DNA from: Phyllobacterium lublinensis
GTDB taxonomy: Bacteria > Pseudomonadota > Alphaproteobacteria > Rhizobiales > Rhizobiaceae
DNA: 64,000 bases
Direction of reading: 5' to 3'
Assembly: GCF_020164435.1 (NCBI RefSeq)
Contig: NZ_JAIUDQ010000008.1
Span: 108,583 to 172,582, forward strand
Each line of letters opens with the position of its first letter. Position 1 is the first letter of the stretch. Shown piece after piece: positions 48,243 to 56,563 of the stretch. The position numbers were made by a program, and so were the translations under genes. The notes below the pieces were generated by a model. It searched no databases, had not been told where the DNA came from, and saw only the letters and a program-made list of their open reading frames with translations.

Positions 48243-48544
48243 GGCATTTCCTCATATTCGCCAAGGGTGCCCTGGACGAAGACTGGCGCCAATTTCCATG
48301 CATTGGCGCCCCCCATTTTTAGAACCCTTCCAGAGTTACCTGTCGATTTTGATAAGTCAATTGCCTGCCGAGGAAATAACGCCGCAGCAGCATGGGAGGT
48401 TTTCACCGGAGGCGCGATTGACGTCCGGCGGCGGGAACCGTAACTTGAGAACCGTATTTCTCATTCGGGCACCTTGAGAAGTCTAACCAACGACGTTTGC
48501 TCCTGCTTGCCGCAGGCGGTCCGGTCGGGATTGGAGGTGCTGGC
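48243..48544. other. Intergenic region upstream of the cytochrome c gene, with dyad
   Basis: These 302 bases hold no supported gene. A perfect inverted repeat, GGCGCCAAT (48285-48293) and ATTGGCGCC (48302-48310), lies 43 bases upstream of the cytochrome start. GAGAACCGTATTTCTC near 48448-48463 has five-base arms. Neither has a known binding protein. Confidence 0.5.
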
Positions 48545-48757
48545 ATGGATGTTATCGATCTCGTCCTGACGATCTGTCTCGTGTCGAACCCGTCGAGTTG
48601 CCGGGAGGAACGGCTGCACTTCGAAGACAAGGGCGGCGGCCTGCACACGTGCATGTTCCTTGCGCCGACTGAAATCGCCAAGTGGTCCGAAGAACATCCG
48701 AAGGTGCGGGTCGTCCGGTGGAGATGCGCTTATCCTACAAATGAGCTGACACTTTAG
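48545..48757 (+). CDS. Small four-cysteine protein, unknown function
   Basis: The 70-residue protein (MDVIDLVLTICLVSNPSSC at its start) contains four cysteines, at about positions 11, 19, 37 and 62, spread over a compact acidic and aromatic sequence. It has a hydrophobic N-terminus of about ten residues but no clear signal cleavage. I do not recognise the family; similar small cysteine proteins seem to occur beside quinoprotein genes. It precedes the ABC binding protein by 32 bases. A longer frame begins at 48497, so the start at 48545 is inferred from the conserved-looking body. Confidence 0.55.
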   Translation: MDVIDLVLTICLVSNPSSCREERLHFEDKGGGLHTCMFLAPTEIAKWSEEHPKVRVVRWRCAYPTNELTL

Positions 48758-48789
48758 AGGCAACGCAACCAGCTGTCAGGGAGGACATC

Positions 48790-49776
48790 GTGGCAAGAAA
48801 GTTTCAACGTCTCTTTCGCTTCACATTCATGCTTTTGCTCCTTCTCGGGAGTTTCGGCATTTCCGCCAGTATCGCCGCCGAAACGGTAAAGGTTGGCGTC
48901 CTCAAATTTGGCACCGTCAATTGGGAACTCGATACGATCAAGCATCACAAGCTCGACGAGAAGAACGGGGTGAACCTGGATGTCCGATTCTTCGCCAGCG
49001 AGGATGCGACGAATGTCGCAATGATGGCCGGTGACGTCGACATTATCGTCAGCGACTGGCTCTGGGTGTCCAGGCAACGTGCTTCCGGCGAGGATCTGAC
49101 ATTTGCGCCCTATTCCAGTTCCGTTGGCGCATTGATGGTCCCTGGCGGTTCGCCGCTGAAAAGCCTCGCCGATCTGAAGGACAAGAAGATCGGTGTCGCG
49201 GGCGGCCCCCTCGACAAGAGCTGGCTGCTCATGCAAGGCTTGGCGAAACAGCAGTTGTCAGTCGACCTGGCCGCGCAGAACGAGATCATCTATGGCGCAC
49301 CGCCACTACTGGCCGAAAAAGCGCAACAGGGTGAGCTCGACGCCGTCCTGAATTTCTGGAACTTTTGCGCCCGCCTTGAAGCCAATGGCTTTCGCCGGCT
49401 GATCAGCACGAGTGATGCCGCAAAGGCGCTGGGTGCCTCCGGGACGGCATCGGCGATCGGCTACATCTTCCATGACAAATGGGCCACCGCGAATCCGCAG
49501 GCGATCGAAGGTTTCATCAAGGCCAGCGGCGATGCCAAGGCACTTCTCGCCCGGTCCGATGCGGATTGGCAACGACTGGCGCCTGTCATCAAGGCCGAAG
49601 GCCGTGAACTCGAGGTGCTGCGGGATCGGTATCGCGAGGGAATTCCCAAGGGAGGCGTGGCCGAAGAAGAGGCGGATGCCGAAAAGCTGTACGCTGTCCT
49701 GGCCGAACTCGGCGGTTCGCGGCTCGTCGGCCCCGCCAAGACATTGGCCCCTGGCACGTTCTGGAGGGGCGATTAA
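48790..49776 (+). CDS. ABC transporter substrate-binding protein (SsuA/NMT1-like)
   Basis: The 328-residue periplasmic protein has a signal peptide (about residues 1-28) and the NMT1/SsuA fold, with the AETVKVGVLKFGTVNWELD start of the mature part. GTG 48790 is preceded by GGGAGGAC. It pairs with the permease one codon later (no gap). Such ABC genes recur beside XoxF and PQQ genes in methylotrophic alphaproteobacteria, but the substrate (a metal chelate, a cofactor or a sulfonate) is not established. Confidence 0.88.
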   Translation: MARKFQRLFRFTFMLLLLLGSFGISASIAAETVKVGVLKFGTVNWELDTIKHHKLDEKNGVNLDVRFFASEDATNVAMMAGDVDIIVSDWLWVSRQRASGEDLTFAPYSSSVGALMVPGGSPLKSLADLKDKKIGVAGGPLDKSWLLMQGLAKQQLSVDLAAQNEIIYGAPPLLAEKAQQGELDAVLNFWNFCARLEANGFRRLISTSDAAKALGASGTASAIGYIFHDKWATANPQAIEGFIKASGDAKALLARSDADWQRLAPVIKAEGRELEVLRDRYREGIPKGGVAEEEADAEKLYAVLAELGGSRLVGPAKTLAPGTFWRGD

Positions 49777-50589
49777 ATGGGTTATGCGGTTACCGATTCC
49801 GAACGGGTCGAAGCGCCGCCCGTTGCGGCGCCGTCCCGATGGAGTTCACCCGTCATGGTCGTGCTGTCGTTCGCTGTATTGCTTGTCGCATGGCATGTCG
49901 GAGCGACCCTCTGGCCGAGCCGGTCGTTCCCAGCTCCATTGAGCGTCCTTCAAACCTTCATCAGCGAAACCGCCAGTGGCGACCTGCCCTACAATCTGGC
50001 TATTACACTCTGGCGCGTTGCAGCCGCCTTTTTTCTTGCCATGACCATTGGATCCGTGATCGGCGTCCTGCTCGGAAACCACGCTCGCGCCGATCAGTTC
50101 TTCAATCCCTGGCTTATACTTTTCCTCAACATACCGGCGCTCGTCATCATTGTGCTCGCCTATATCTGGTTCGGCCTGAATGAAGCCGCCGCGATCGGGG
50201 CGGTGGCGGTCAACAAGATTCCGAATGTGGTTGTTACCATGCGGGAAGGCACACGCGCGCTTGACCCCCGCTATGCGGAGATGGCCAAGGTCTACCGCCT
50301 CGGTGCGTTCGATCGCCTGCGCCATGTGCTGTTGCCACAGCTGCAACCCTACATTGCCGCGTCTTCGCGCTCCGGCGTTGCCCTCATCTGGAAGATCGTA
50401 CTGGTCGTCGAACTGCTTGGCCGGTCGAACGGTGTGGGTTTCCAGATCAATCTGTTCTTCCAGCTCTTCGATGTCGCTGCGATCCTGGCCTATACCCTGG
50501 CTTTTGTCGCGGTGATGCTTTTCATAGAACTTGTCGTGGTGCAGCCTCTTGAACAAACATCCACTCGCTGGCGCCGCCGCGCGGCTTAA
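49777..50589 (+). CDS. ABC transporter permease (SsuC-like)
   Basis: The 270-residue protein has six helices and the EAA loop in the MAKVYRLGAFDRLRHVLLP region, typical of SsuC/TauC-type permeases. Its ATG immediately follows the TAA of the binding-protein gene. It would form the channel for the importer; the ATPase gene overlaps its end. Confidence 0.92.
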   Translation: MGYAVTDSERVEAPPVAAPSRWSSPVMVVLSFAVLLVAWHVGATLWPSRSFPAPLSVLQTFISETASGDLPYNLAITLWRVAAAFFLAMTIGSVIGVLLGNHARADQFFNPWLILFLNIPALVIIVLAYIWFGLNEAAAIGAVAVNKIPNVVVTMREGTRALDPRYAEMAKVYRLGAFDRLRHVLLPQLQPYIAASSRSGVALIWKIVLVVELLGRSNGVGFQINLFFQLFDVAAILAYTLAFVAVMLFIELVVVQPLEQTSTRWRRRAA

Positions 50590-51307
50590 GGTCAATATCG
50601 AGCATAAATCGTTCCGGTCTTCGAACGGCGGAGCGATCGACGTATTGCAGGATCTGCAGTTTGAAGTGGCGCAGAACGAGTTCGCCTGCATTCTCGGCCC
50701 ATCCGGCTGCGGCAAGACCACGACGCTGCGTATCCTGCTCGGACTCGAGCACGATTACAGGGGCACCATCCAGCTGCCGGGGGTGGCTCAGGCGCGCATG
50801 GGGGCAGTGTTTCAGGAGCCGACGCTTCTGCCGTGGCGGACGGTCGAGGAAAATGTGCGGCTCGCCATGCCCAGGCAGCAGCGGCAGGCAAGCCTTGATA
50901 CGCTGTTTGGTCAGCTCGGCCTTTCGAGCATGCGCAACTTCTATCCGGGAGAACTTTCGCTCGGCCTTGCGCGCCGCGCCGCGATCGCACGGGCATTGGC
51001 GATAGAGCCGGACATTCTGCTTCTCGATGAACCCTTCGTTTCGCTGGACGAAGCGACGGCACAGCAATTGCGGTATTTGCTCATGACGGTTTGGTCCGAG
51101 CGCCCGACGACCGCGCTGATGGTGACGCACAACCTGCAGGAGGCCATCATGCTGTCCGACCGGATCATCGTCCTCTCGGAGCGTCCCGCCCATGTGATCG
51201 GCACGTTCGATATCCGGTTGCCGCGGCAATACCGCAGCGAGCAGGTCAAGGCCGATCTGCTGCGCTCTTTCAATGAGAAGTTCGCCGGTACGAGGAACGC
51301 GCCATGA
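50531..51307 (+). CDS. ABC transporter ATP-binding protein with degenerate signature motif
   Basis: The 258-residue ATPase has intact Walker A GPSGCGKTT (56-64), Q-loop FQEPTLLPWR and Walker B LLLDEPFVSLD. The signature, however, reads LSLGL (142-146) where LSGGQ is expected; the second and third conserved glycines are affected. The frame overlaps the permease by 59 bases if the TTG at 50531 is used or by 41 with a TTG at 50549; no ATG is available, so the true start is uncertain. It overlaps the metallohydrolase by four bases. Confidence 0.85.
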   Translation: MSWCSLLNKHPLAGAAARLKVNIEHKSFRSSNGGAIDVLQDLQFEVAQNEFACILGPSGCGKTTTLRILLGLEHDYRGTIQLPGVAQARMGAVFQEPTLLPWRTVEENVRLAMPRQQRQASLDTLFGQLGLSSMRNFYPGELSLGLARRAAIARALAIEPDILLLDEPFVSLDEATAQQLRYLLMTVWSERPTTALMVTHNLQEAIMLSDRIIVLSERPAHVIGTFDIRLPRQYRSEQVKADLLRSFNEKFAGTRNAP

Positions 51308-52263
51308 TCCATCCAACACGGCGGAGCGTTCTCAAGACCAGTGCTTTCCTTGCGTATTGCTGCATGGGTCAGTTCAGCGCTGCGCGGGTGCTACAGTCCG
51401 AGAGCGGACCCTTGCCCGTCACCGAAATCGATGACGGTGTCTTTGCATTCTCCGGTGCGGACGAACTCATGCGTGCGCAGAACAGGGGTGAAATTTGCAA
51501 TGTCGGCTTCATCATCGGCAAGGAAGCGGTGGCGGCAATTGACAGCGGCGGGAGTGTCGCCGAGGGCAGGGCGCTGATCGCGGCGATCCGCGCCGTTTCA
51601 GACAAACCCATTCGCTATCTGATCAATACCCACATGCATCCCGATCATATCTTCGGCAATGCTGCCTTCGACGATGCCGGGACAACCATTGTCGGCCATC
51701 ATAACCTGCCGCGTGCGCTCGCCAGCCGCGGCGATTATTATCTGCAGAGCTTCCGCGCGAGCATGGGCGCGGACCTCATGGCGGATATAAGGATCATACC
51801 TCCAACGCAACTGATTGCCGGCGAGGAGACGCTCGATCTCGGCGGCCGGCCGCTGACGCTCCGGGCATGGAAGCCCGCGCATACGGACAACGACCTGACC
51901 GTGTTCGATCAAAAGTCCAACGTTCTTTTCACTGGCGACCTCTGCTTCATCGGCCACCTTCCAACTATGGACGGCTCAATTCCCGGCTGGATGGATCAAC
52001 TCGAACCACTGAAGGCGGTCAACGCCCGGCTTGCTGTTCCCGGCCACGGTCCCGTCCCGTCGAAATGGCCGGAAGCACTCGACGATGAGCGCCGTTACTT
52101 TGAAGCCCTTGCCCGCGACATCCGCAAATCGATTGCCGATGGCGTGCCAATGGCAGAGGCGGTCAAGACGGCGGCTGAAAGCGAACGATTGAACTGGCAA
52201 CTCTTCGAGGAATACAACGAACGTAACGCAACAGCGGCCTTTGCCGAGCTGGAATGGGAGTGA
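51304..52263 (+). CDS. Quinoprotein relay system zinc metallohydrolase (SoxH-like MBL fold)
   Basis: The 319-residue protein has a TRRSVLK N-terminus that looks like a twin-arginine or other export signal. An MBL domain follows, with HMHPDH at 110-115 and later TGDLCFIGH and PGHGP metal-ligand segments. It belongs to the group described as quinoprotein relay system zinc metallohydrolase, found beside PQQ-dependent dehydrogenases and related to SoxH. Its substrate is unknown. It overlaps the ABC ATPase by four bases (ATGA), so it is translated with the importer. Confidence 0.88.
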   Translation: MIHPTRRSVLKTSAFLAYCCMGQFSAARVLQSESGPLPVTEIDDGVFAFSGADELMRAQNRGEICNVGFIIGKEAVAAIDSGGSVAEGRALIAAIRAVSDKPIRYLINTHMHPDHIFGNAAFDDAGTTIVGHHNLPRALASRGDYYLQSFRASMGADLMADIRIIPPTQLIAGEETLDLGGRPLTLRAWKPAHTDNDLTVFDQKSNVLFTGDLCFIGHLPTMDGSIPGWMDQLEPLKAVNARLAVPGHGPVPSKWPEALDDERRYFEALARDIRKSIADGVPMAEAVKTAAESERLNWQLFEEYNERNATAAFAELEWE

Positions 52264-52349
52264 GCGGTCCTCAAGTTTGCCAGACCAGCCTGCAAGGTGG
52301 TATAGTAATGTCTGGCCGGGCACCGCCAACGTCTTGGTGGAGGCAGTAG

Positions 52350-53204
52350 ATGACGATCATTCCGACAGACCGACACAATCGGATGATGCCGTTTGTTCTT
52401 TTGGCACTGATGGCAATTGCAGTTCCCTTGTCTGCAAATGCGCAGGGAACGAGCGTCCCCGAGAGCACTACCTGGAATAGCCTGAAAGGCGACGTCTTCG
52501 GACAGCAGGCGATTGCGCCGGCTGATGGCGTTGTTTCGATCGAAGCTCCCAAACGCGCCGAAGATGCGGCGCTCGTGCCCATCGACCTGCGTTTCAAGAC
52601 GGATGCAACGTCGGGCCAGATCAAGGCGGTGACACTTATCGTCGATGAAAATCCGGCGCCCGTCGCGGCCGTGTTCAAGTTCGGCAAGGATGCGGGTGTA
52701 ACCCACCTTGCCACACGGTTGCGCGTCAACGCCTATTCCTACGTCAGGGCGATCGCGGAAACCGAAGACGGAAAGCTGCTCATGACGCAGACCTTTGTGA
52801 AGGCCTCCGGAGGATGCTCGGCACCGGCGCTCAAGAACCAGGACGAGGCGATGGCTTCGCTCGGCAAAATGAAGCTGCGGGTGTTCCCATCCAACGCGCC
52901 CGGCATTGAACCAAAGACACGCGCAACCGAAATGCAGCTGATGATACGCCATCCCAACAATTCCGGGCTGCAGATGGACCAGCTCACGCGCTACTATATC
53001 CCTGCGCATTTCATCCAGGGCTTGACGGTATCGCAGGGCGACCGGCTTATCATGTCGATGGAGGGCGGCATTTCGATTTCGGAGGACCCGAACTTCCGTT
53101 TTGAGTTCGATGCCCGGCCGGGCGAAGACGTGAGAGTTGAGGCAGCGGATACGGAGGGTAAGAAATTCCAGGACGAGTGGCCGCTGCAACCGTCCAGTCT
53201 CTGA
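52350..53204 (+). CDS. Quinoprotein dehydrogenase-associated SoxYZ-like carrier protein
   Basis: The 284-residue protein has a signal peptide (cleaved near SANAQG), an N-terminal SoxY-like half (about 40-160) and a C-terminal SoxZ-like half (about 175-280). A single Cys156 in KASGGCSAP corresponds to the SoxY swinging-arm cysteine, though it is followed by further residues rather than ending the chain. Such fused SoxYZ-like carriers accompany PQQ dehydrogenases without SoxAXB; their cargo is unknown. ATG 52350 follows a GGTGGAGG ribosome site. Confidence 0.9.
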   Translation: MTIIPTDRHNRMMPFVLLALMAIAVPLSANAQGTSVPESTTWNSLKGDVFGQQAIAPADGVVSIEAPKRAEDAALVPIDLRFKTDATSGQIKAVTLIVDENPAPVAAVFKFGKDAGVTHLATRLRVNAYSYVRAIAETEDGKLLMTQTFVKASGGCSAPALKNQDEAMASLGKMKLRVFPSNAPGIEPKTRATEMQLMIRHPNNSGLQMDQLTRYYIPAHFIQGLTVSQGDRLIMSMEGGISISEDPNFRFEFDARPGEDVRVEAADTEGKKFQDEWPLQPSSL

Positions 53205-53236
53205 TGCGTATCAGAGCCCTCCAGGCATGAACAGTG

Positions 53237-53605
53237 CTAGAAGCAGCGGATATCTGCTTCCGCCTGAGCCCGTTTGAGTTCGGTTGTCGCAGCCTTGGCC
53301 GGCGCGCTCTCACGGAAGAGCACGCCATTCTCTCCCGGCACCTGCCCCATCTGCTTGAAGGTCTCCGCCGCAACGTAATGTTCGTAGGTCACGACGGAGG
53401 AAATCACATCAATGGAACAGGAGCATCGCTGCAGTGTGTCGCGGTTCTCGCCATTGGCTTTCATGCAGCCATACACGTACTCCGCAAGGGTCGAAGTAGG
53501 GTAATCTGACGCTGCGTTTGCCGGCAAAGTCAGGCATAATGCTGCACCTGCTAACAGGGCGATCCTGGCGATTCTGGAAGCACTCATCGAATTTTTCGCT
53601 TTCAT
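53237..53605 (-). CDS. Small periplasmic cysteine-containing protein, unknown function
   Basis: The 122-residue protein has a signal peptide (cleaved near PANAAS) and four conserved-looking cysteines in YVYGCM, LQRCSC and DIRCF. It converges on the SoxYZ-like gene 32 bases away. I recognise it only as a protein that recurs in xox/PQQ regions; function is unknown. The start at 53605 is one of several ATGs (53629, 53605, 53587) with no good ribosome site, so the N-terminus is uncertain. Confidence 0.6.
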   Translation of the reverse strand: MKAKNSMSASRIARIALLAGAALCLTLPANAASDYPTSTLAEYVYGCMKANGENRDTLQRCSCSIDVISSVVTYEHYVAAETFKQMGQVPGENGVLFRESAPAKAATTELKRAQAEADIRCF

Positions 53606-54039
53606 CCTGTTGAAATATACATTTTTCAAGTAGATAGCAAAAGTTGATATTGGACTGCAAACATAAATGTGAATTTAAGTATCAATTTCCGTGACAGCGC
53701 CATTTGACAGAATTTGGTAATCAAATCGATTGCTTACTGCATTGCGAAAGATATGTATTGCAATGCAGCAAATATAAATTGAGAAACATGCTTGCGTAAT
53801 GCAAATGTTTCTCCTATCGTCCACTTGTTTCCGGCTTCAAGGACGTTACCGTCAAGGGAGTGGTGACAGTCTTCGTAGGCCAAGCGGGGTGGGCAGTAAC
53901 GGTGCCCTCTGCGCGCCTGGCTTAGGTCGTGACACGCTGCCGGAAATACTTCCCATTTGCGTGAGCTGATGGAGCGGAACTGTCTTTTGAAGCGGCGCCG
54001 TCCGATGGTTCATTAAAGTGAACTTAGGGAGGACTCATA
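53606..54039. promoter_or_regulatory. xoxF upstream region with two strong dyads
   Basis: These 434 bases contain no supported gene and are A+T-rich in the first half. Two inverted repeats are prominent. CTGCATTGC (53737-53745) pairs with GCAATGCAG (53760-53768). GAGAAACAT (53781-53789) pairs with ATGTTTCTC (53805-53813), with inner TTGC/GCAA arms. Both share a TGCATTGC / GTAATGCAA core. xoxF has a GGGAGGA ribosome site just before 54040. The dyads are likely operators of the methanol regulon, but no regulator is in the window. Confidence 0.6.
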
Positions 54040-55869
54040 ATGCGTGTACACAAGAAATTAATTGGAATTGCATTGGCTACAACGGCCATGTCGTTCTCAT
54101 TGGCGGGAGGAGCCTTTGCCAATGACGACTTGCAGGGCTTGATTACTGATTCCAAGAACTGGGCGATTCAGACCGGCGATTATGCCAACACCCGGTATTC
54201 AAAACTTAACAAGATCAATGCGGACAACGTCAAGAACCTTCAGGTTGCCTGGACGTTTTCAACTGGCGTGCTGCGCGGCCATGAAGGGGGCCCGCTCATA
54301 GTCGGCGACGTTATGTATGTCCATGCGCCATATCCCAATACGGTTTATGCGCTTGATCTTAACAATGACGGCAAGATCCTCTGGAAATACGAGCCCAAGC
54401 AGGATGCGAACGTTATTCCTATTATGTGCTGTGACACGGTCAATCGCGGCGTCGCCTATGGCGATGGCAAGATATTCCTCTATCAGGCTGATACGACACT
54501 TGTTGCTCTCGACGCCAAGACCGGCAAGCCGGTCTGGTCTGCCAAGAACGGCGATGTAGCGGATGGCAGCAAGGGCGAATCCGGCACATCAGCTCCAATC
54601 GTCGTGAAGGACAAAGTCATTGTCGGTATTTCCGGTGGTGAGTTTGGTGTTCGCGGCTCGTTGACCGCCTACAACATCAGCGATGGCAAGCAGGCATGGC
54701 GGGCTTATTCGATGGGTTCCGACAAGGACACATTGATCGATCCGGAAAAAACCACCCATCTCGGCAAGCCGGTCGGTGCTGATTCAGGTACCAATACCTG
54801 GGAAGGTGATCAGTGGAAAATCGGTGGCGGCACAACATGGGGTTGGTATTCATATGATCCCAAGTTGAACCTGATCTATTACGGCACGGGTAATCCATCG
54901 ACGTGGAACCCCAGCCAGCGTCCTGGTGACAATCGTTGGTCGATGACAATCATGGCACGCGATGCGGATACTGGCATGGCCAAATGGCTTTACCAGATGA
55001 CCCCGCATGACGAGTGGGACTATGACGGCATCAACGAGATGATCCTTGCCGATGGCATCGAGGTCGGTGGCCAGGCCCGCGACGTTCTCGTGCACTTCGA
55101 CCGCAATGGTTTCGCCTATACGATGGATCGTGCAACCGGTGAACTTCTGGTCGCAAAGAAATACGATCCGGCCGTGAACTGGGCGACGGAAGTCGATATG
55201 GACAAGGATAGCAAGACCTACGGCCGCCCGAAGGTCGTGGACAAATACTCGACCCAGCATCAGGGCGAGGACGTGAATACGACAGGAGTCTGCCCGGCAG
55301 CTCTTGGCACCAAGGACCAGCAGCCGGCGAGCTATTCGCCAAAGACCAAGCTTTTCTACGTTCCGACAAACCATGTCTGCATGGACTATGAACCTTACAA
55401 GGTCAGCTACACCGCCGGTCAGCCTTATGTCGGCGCCACTCTGTCCATGTACCCAGCTCCAAACAGCCATGGCGGCATGGGCAATTTCATTGCCTGGGAC
55501 GCTGCAAAGGGTGAAATTGTCTGGTCCAAGCCAGAACAGTTTTCAGTCTGGTCGGGCGCGCTCGCAACTGACGGCGATGTCGTCTTCTACGGGACGCTCG
55601 AAGGCTATCTGAAAGCAGTCGATAAGGACGGCAAGGAACTTTACAAGTTCAAGACTCCTTCCGGCATTATCGGCAATGTCACCACATACGAACACAAGGG
55701 CAAACAGTATGTTGCCGTTCTGTCCGGTGTTGGTGGCTGGGCTGGCATCGGTCTTGCTGCCGGCTTGACGAAGCCAAATGAGGGTCTGGGTGCCGTGGGC
55801 GGCTATGCCGCGCTGTCAGACTATACGGCTCTCGGCGGTCAGCTGACCGTATTCACCGTTCCGGACTGA
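54040..55869 (+). CDS. xoxF: XoxF lanthanide-dependent methanol dehydrogenase (PQQ)
   Basis: The 609-residue periplasmic quinoprotein has a signal peptide (cleaved near GGAFAND) and the eight-bladed PQQ fold. The disulfide ring Cys130-Cys131 sits over PQQ, and the signature [10 protein letters not shown] has catalytic Asp327 and, two residues on, Asp329, which in XoxF proteins coordinates a lanthanide. Calcium-type MxaF lacks that second aspartate. It oxidises methanol (and likely other small alcohols) to formaldehyde or formate, passing electrons to XoxG. No mxaI gene is present. It begins the xoxF-G-J-rhodanese-pqq operon. Confidence 0.97.
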   Translation: MRVHKKLIGIALATTAMSFSLAGGAFANDDLQGLITDSKNWAIQTGDYANTRYSKLNKINADNVKNLQVAWTFSTGVLRGHEGGPLIVGDVMYVHAPYPNTVYALDLNNDGKILWKYEPKQDANVIPIMCCDTVNRGVAYGDGKIFLYQADTTLVALDAKTGKPVWSAKNGDVADGSKGESGTSAPIVVKDKVIVGISGGEFGVRGSLTAYNISDGKQAWRAYSMGSDKDTLIDPEKTTHLGKPVGADSGTNTWEGDQWKIGGGTTWGWYSYDPKLNLIYYGTGNPSTWNPSQRPGDNRWSMTIMARDADTGMAKWLYQMTPHDEWDYDGINEMILADGIEVGGQARDVLVHFDRNGFAYTMDRATGELLVAKKYDPAVNWATEVDMDKDSKTYGRPKVVDKYSTQHQGEDVNTTGVCPAALGTKDQQPASYSPKTKLFYVPTNHVCMDYEPYKVSYTAGQPYVGATLSMYPAPNSHGGMGNFIAWDAAKGEIVWSKPEQFSVWSGALATDGDVVFYGTLEGYLKAVDKDGKELYKFKTPSGIIGNVTTYEHKGKQYVAVLSGVGGWAGIGLAAGLTKPNEGLGAVGGYAALSDYTALGGQLTVFTVPD

Positions 55870-55891
55870 TCGGGACGAAGCGGACACGTTG

Positions 55892-55944
55892 GCCTGCAAA
55901 TTGCAGGCTCGCAAAACAGGGCGCCCGGCTCAGACCAGGCCGGG
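55892..55944. terminator. Hairpins between xoxF and xoxG
   Basis: GCCTGCAA (55892-55899) with TTGCAGGC (55901-55908) has perfect arms around one base, and CCCGGC (55924-55929) with GCCGGG (55939-55944) forms a second stem around a nine-base loop. Neither has a U-run, so they may attenuate or stabilise the transcript rather than stop it. Confidence 0.5.
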
Positions 55945-56037
55945 CCCCTCGTGTCATCAACCAATGACGATCAATCACGACCGTTCATCCGGTGCCGGAA
56001 GGCGCCGATCCAACGGATTGGAATGCGAGGTTAACGA

Positions 56038-56562
56038 ATGCCCATTCGAATGACATTTATTGCCGTTACTGCCGGCCTTGCCCTGTTGGCAAGCCAGGGC
56101 AGCACCTATGCCGACGACAAGGCGGCCGCCGCGGTTGCCTCCGACGACAACGGCAAATATGCCGATAAGGAGGGAAATCCTACATTCAAGATCCAGGAAG
56201 ATGGTACGGTGGACTGGTATACCTACAGCGGATTTCGCCGGTTCAATTCAGACTGTTTCGTTTGCCATGGCGCAGACGGCGCGGGTTCGTCCTTTGCTCC
56301 GGCTCTGGCCGAATCCCTGAAGACGATGCCCTATGCCGACTTCCTTTCCATTGTGGCCGAAGGACGCAAGAACCTCAGTGCCGGCAAGGAAAATGTCATG
56401 CCGTCATTCGGTAACAACAAGAACGTCTACTGCTACATGGACGATCTTTATGTCTACCTGCGTGCCCGGGCGGTTGGCGATCTGCCCCGTGGCCGGCCGG
56501 CCAAACACGAGGACAAGCCACAGGCTGCCAAGGATGCGGAAGCATCATGCATGGGTGGATGA
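56038..56562 (+). CDS. xoxG: XoxG, methanol metabolism-related c-type cytochrome
   Basis: The 174-residue periplasmic protein has a signal peptide (cleaved near STYADD) and heme motif CFVCH at 73-77. The methionine ligand is Met121 in ENVMPSFG, and extra cysteines occur at 132 and near the C-terminus (ASCMGG), giving the four-cysteine pattern of methanol-metabolism cytochromes. It accepts electrons from XoxF. It follows xoxF after 168 bases of hairpin-rich leader and is separated by one base from xoxJ. Confidence 0.94.
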   Translation: MPIRMTFIAVTAGLALLASQGSTYADDKAAAAVASDDNGKYADKEGNPTFKIQEDGTVDWYTYSGFRRFNSDCFVCHGADGAGSSFAPALAESLKTMPYADFLSIVAEGRKNLSAGKENVMPSFGNNKNVYCYMDDLYVYLRARAVGDLPRGRPAKHEDKPQAAKDAEASCMGG

Positions 56563-56563
56563 G

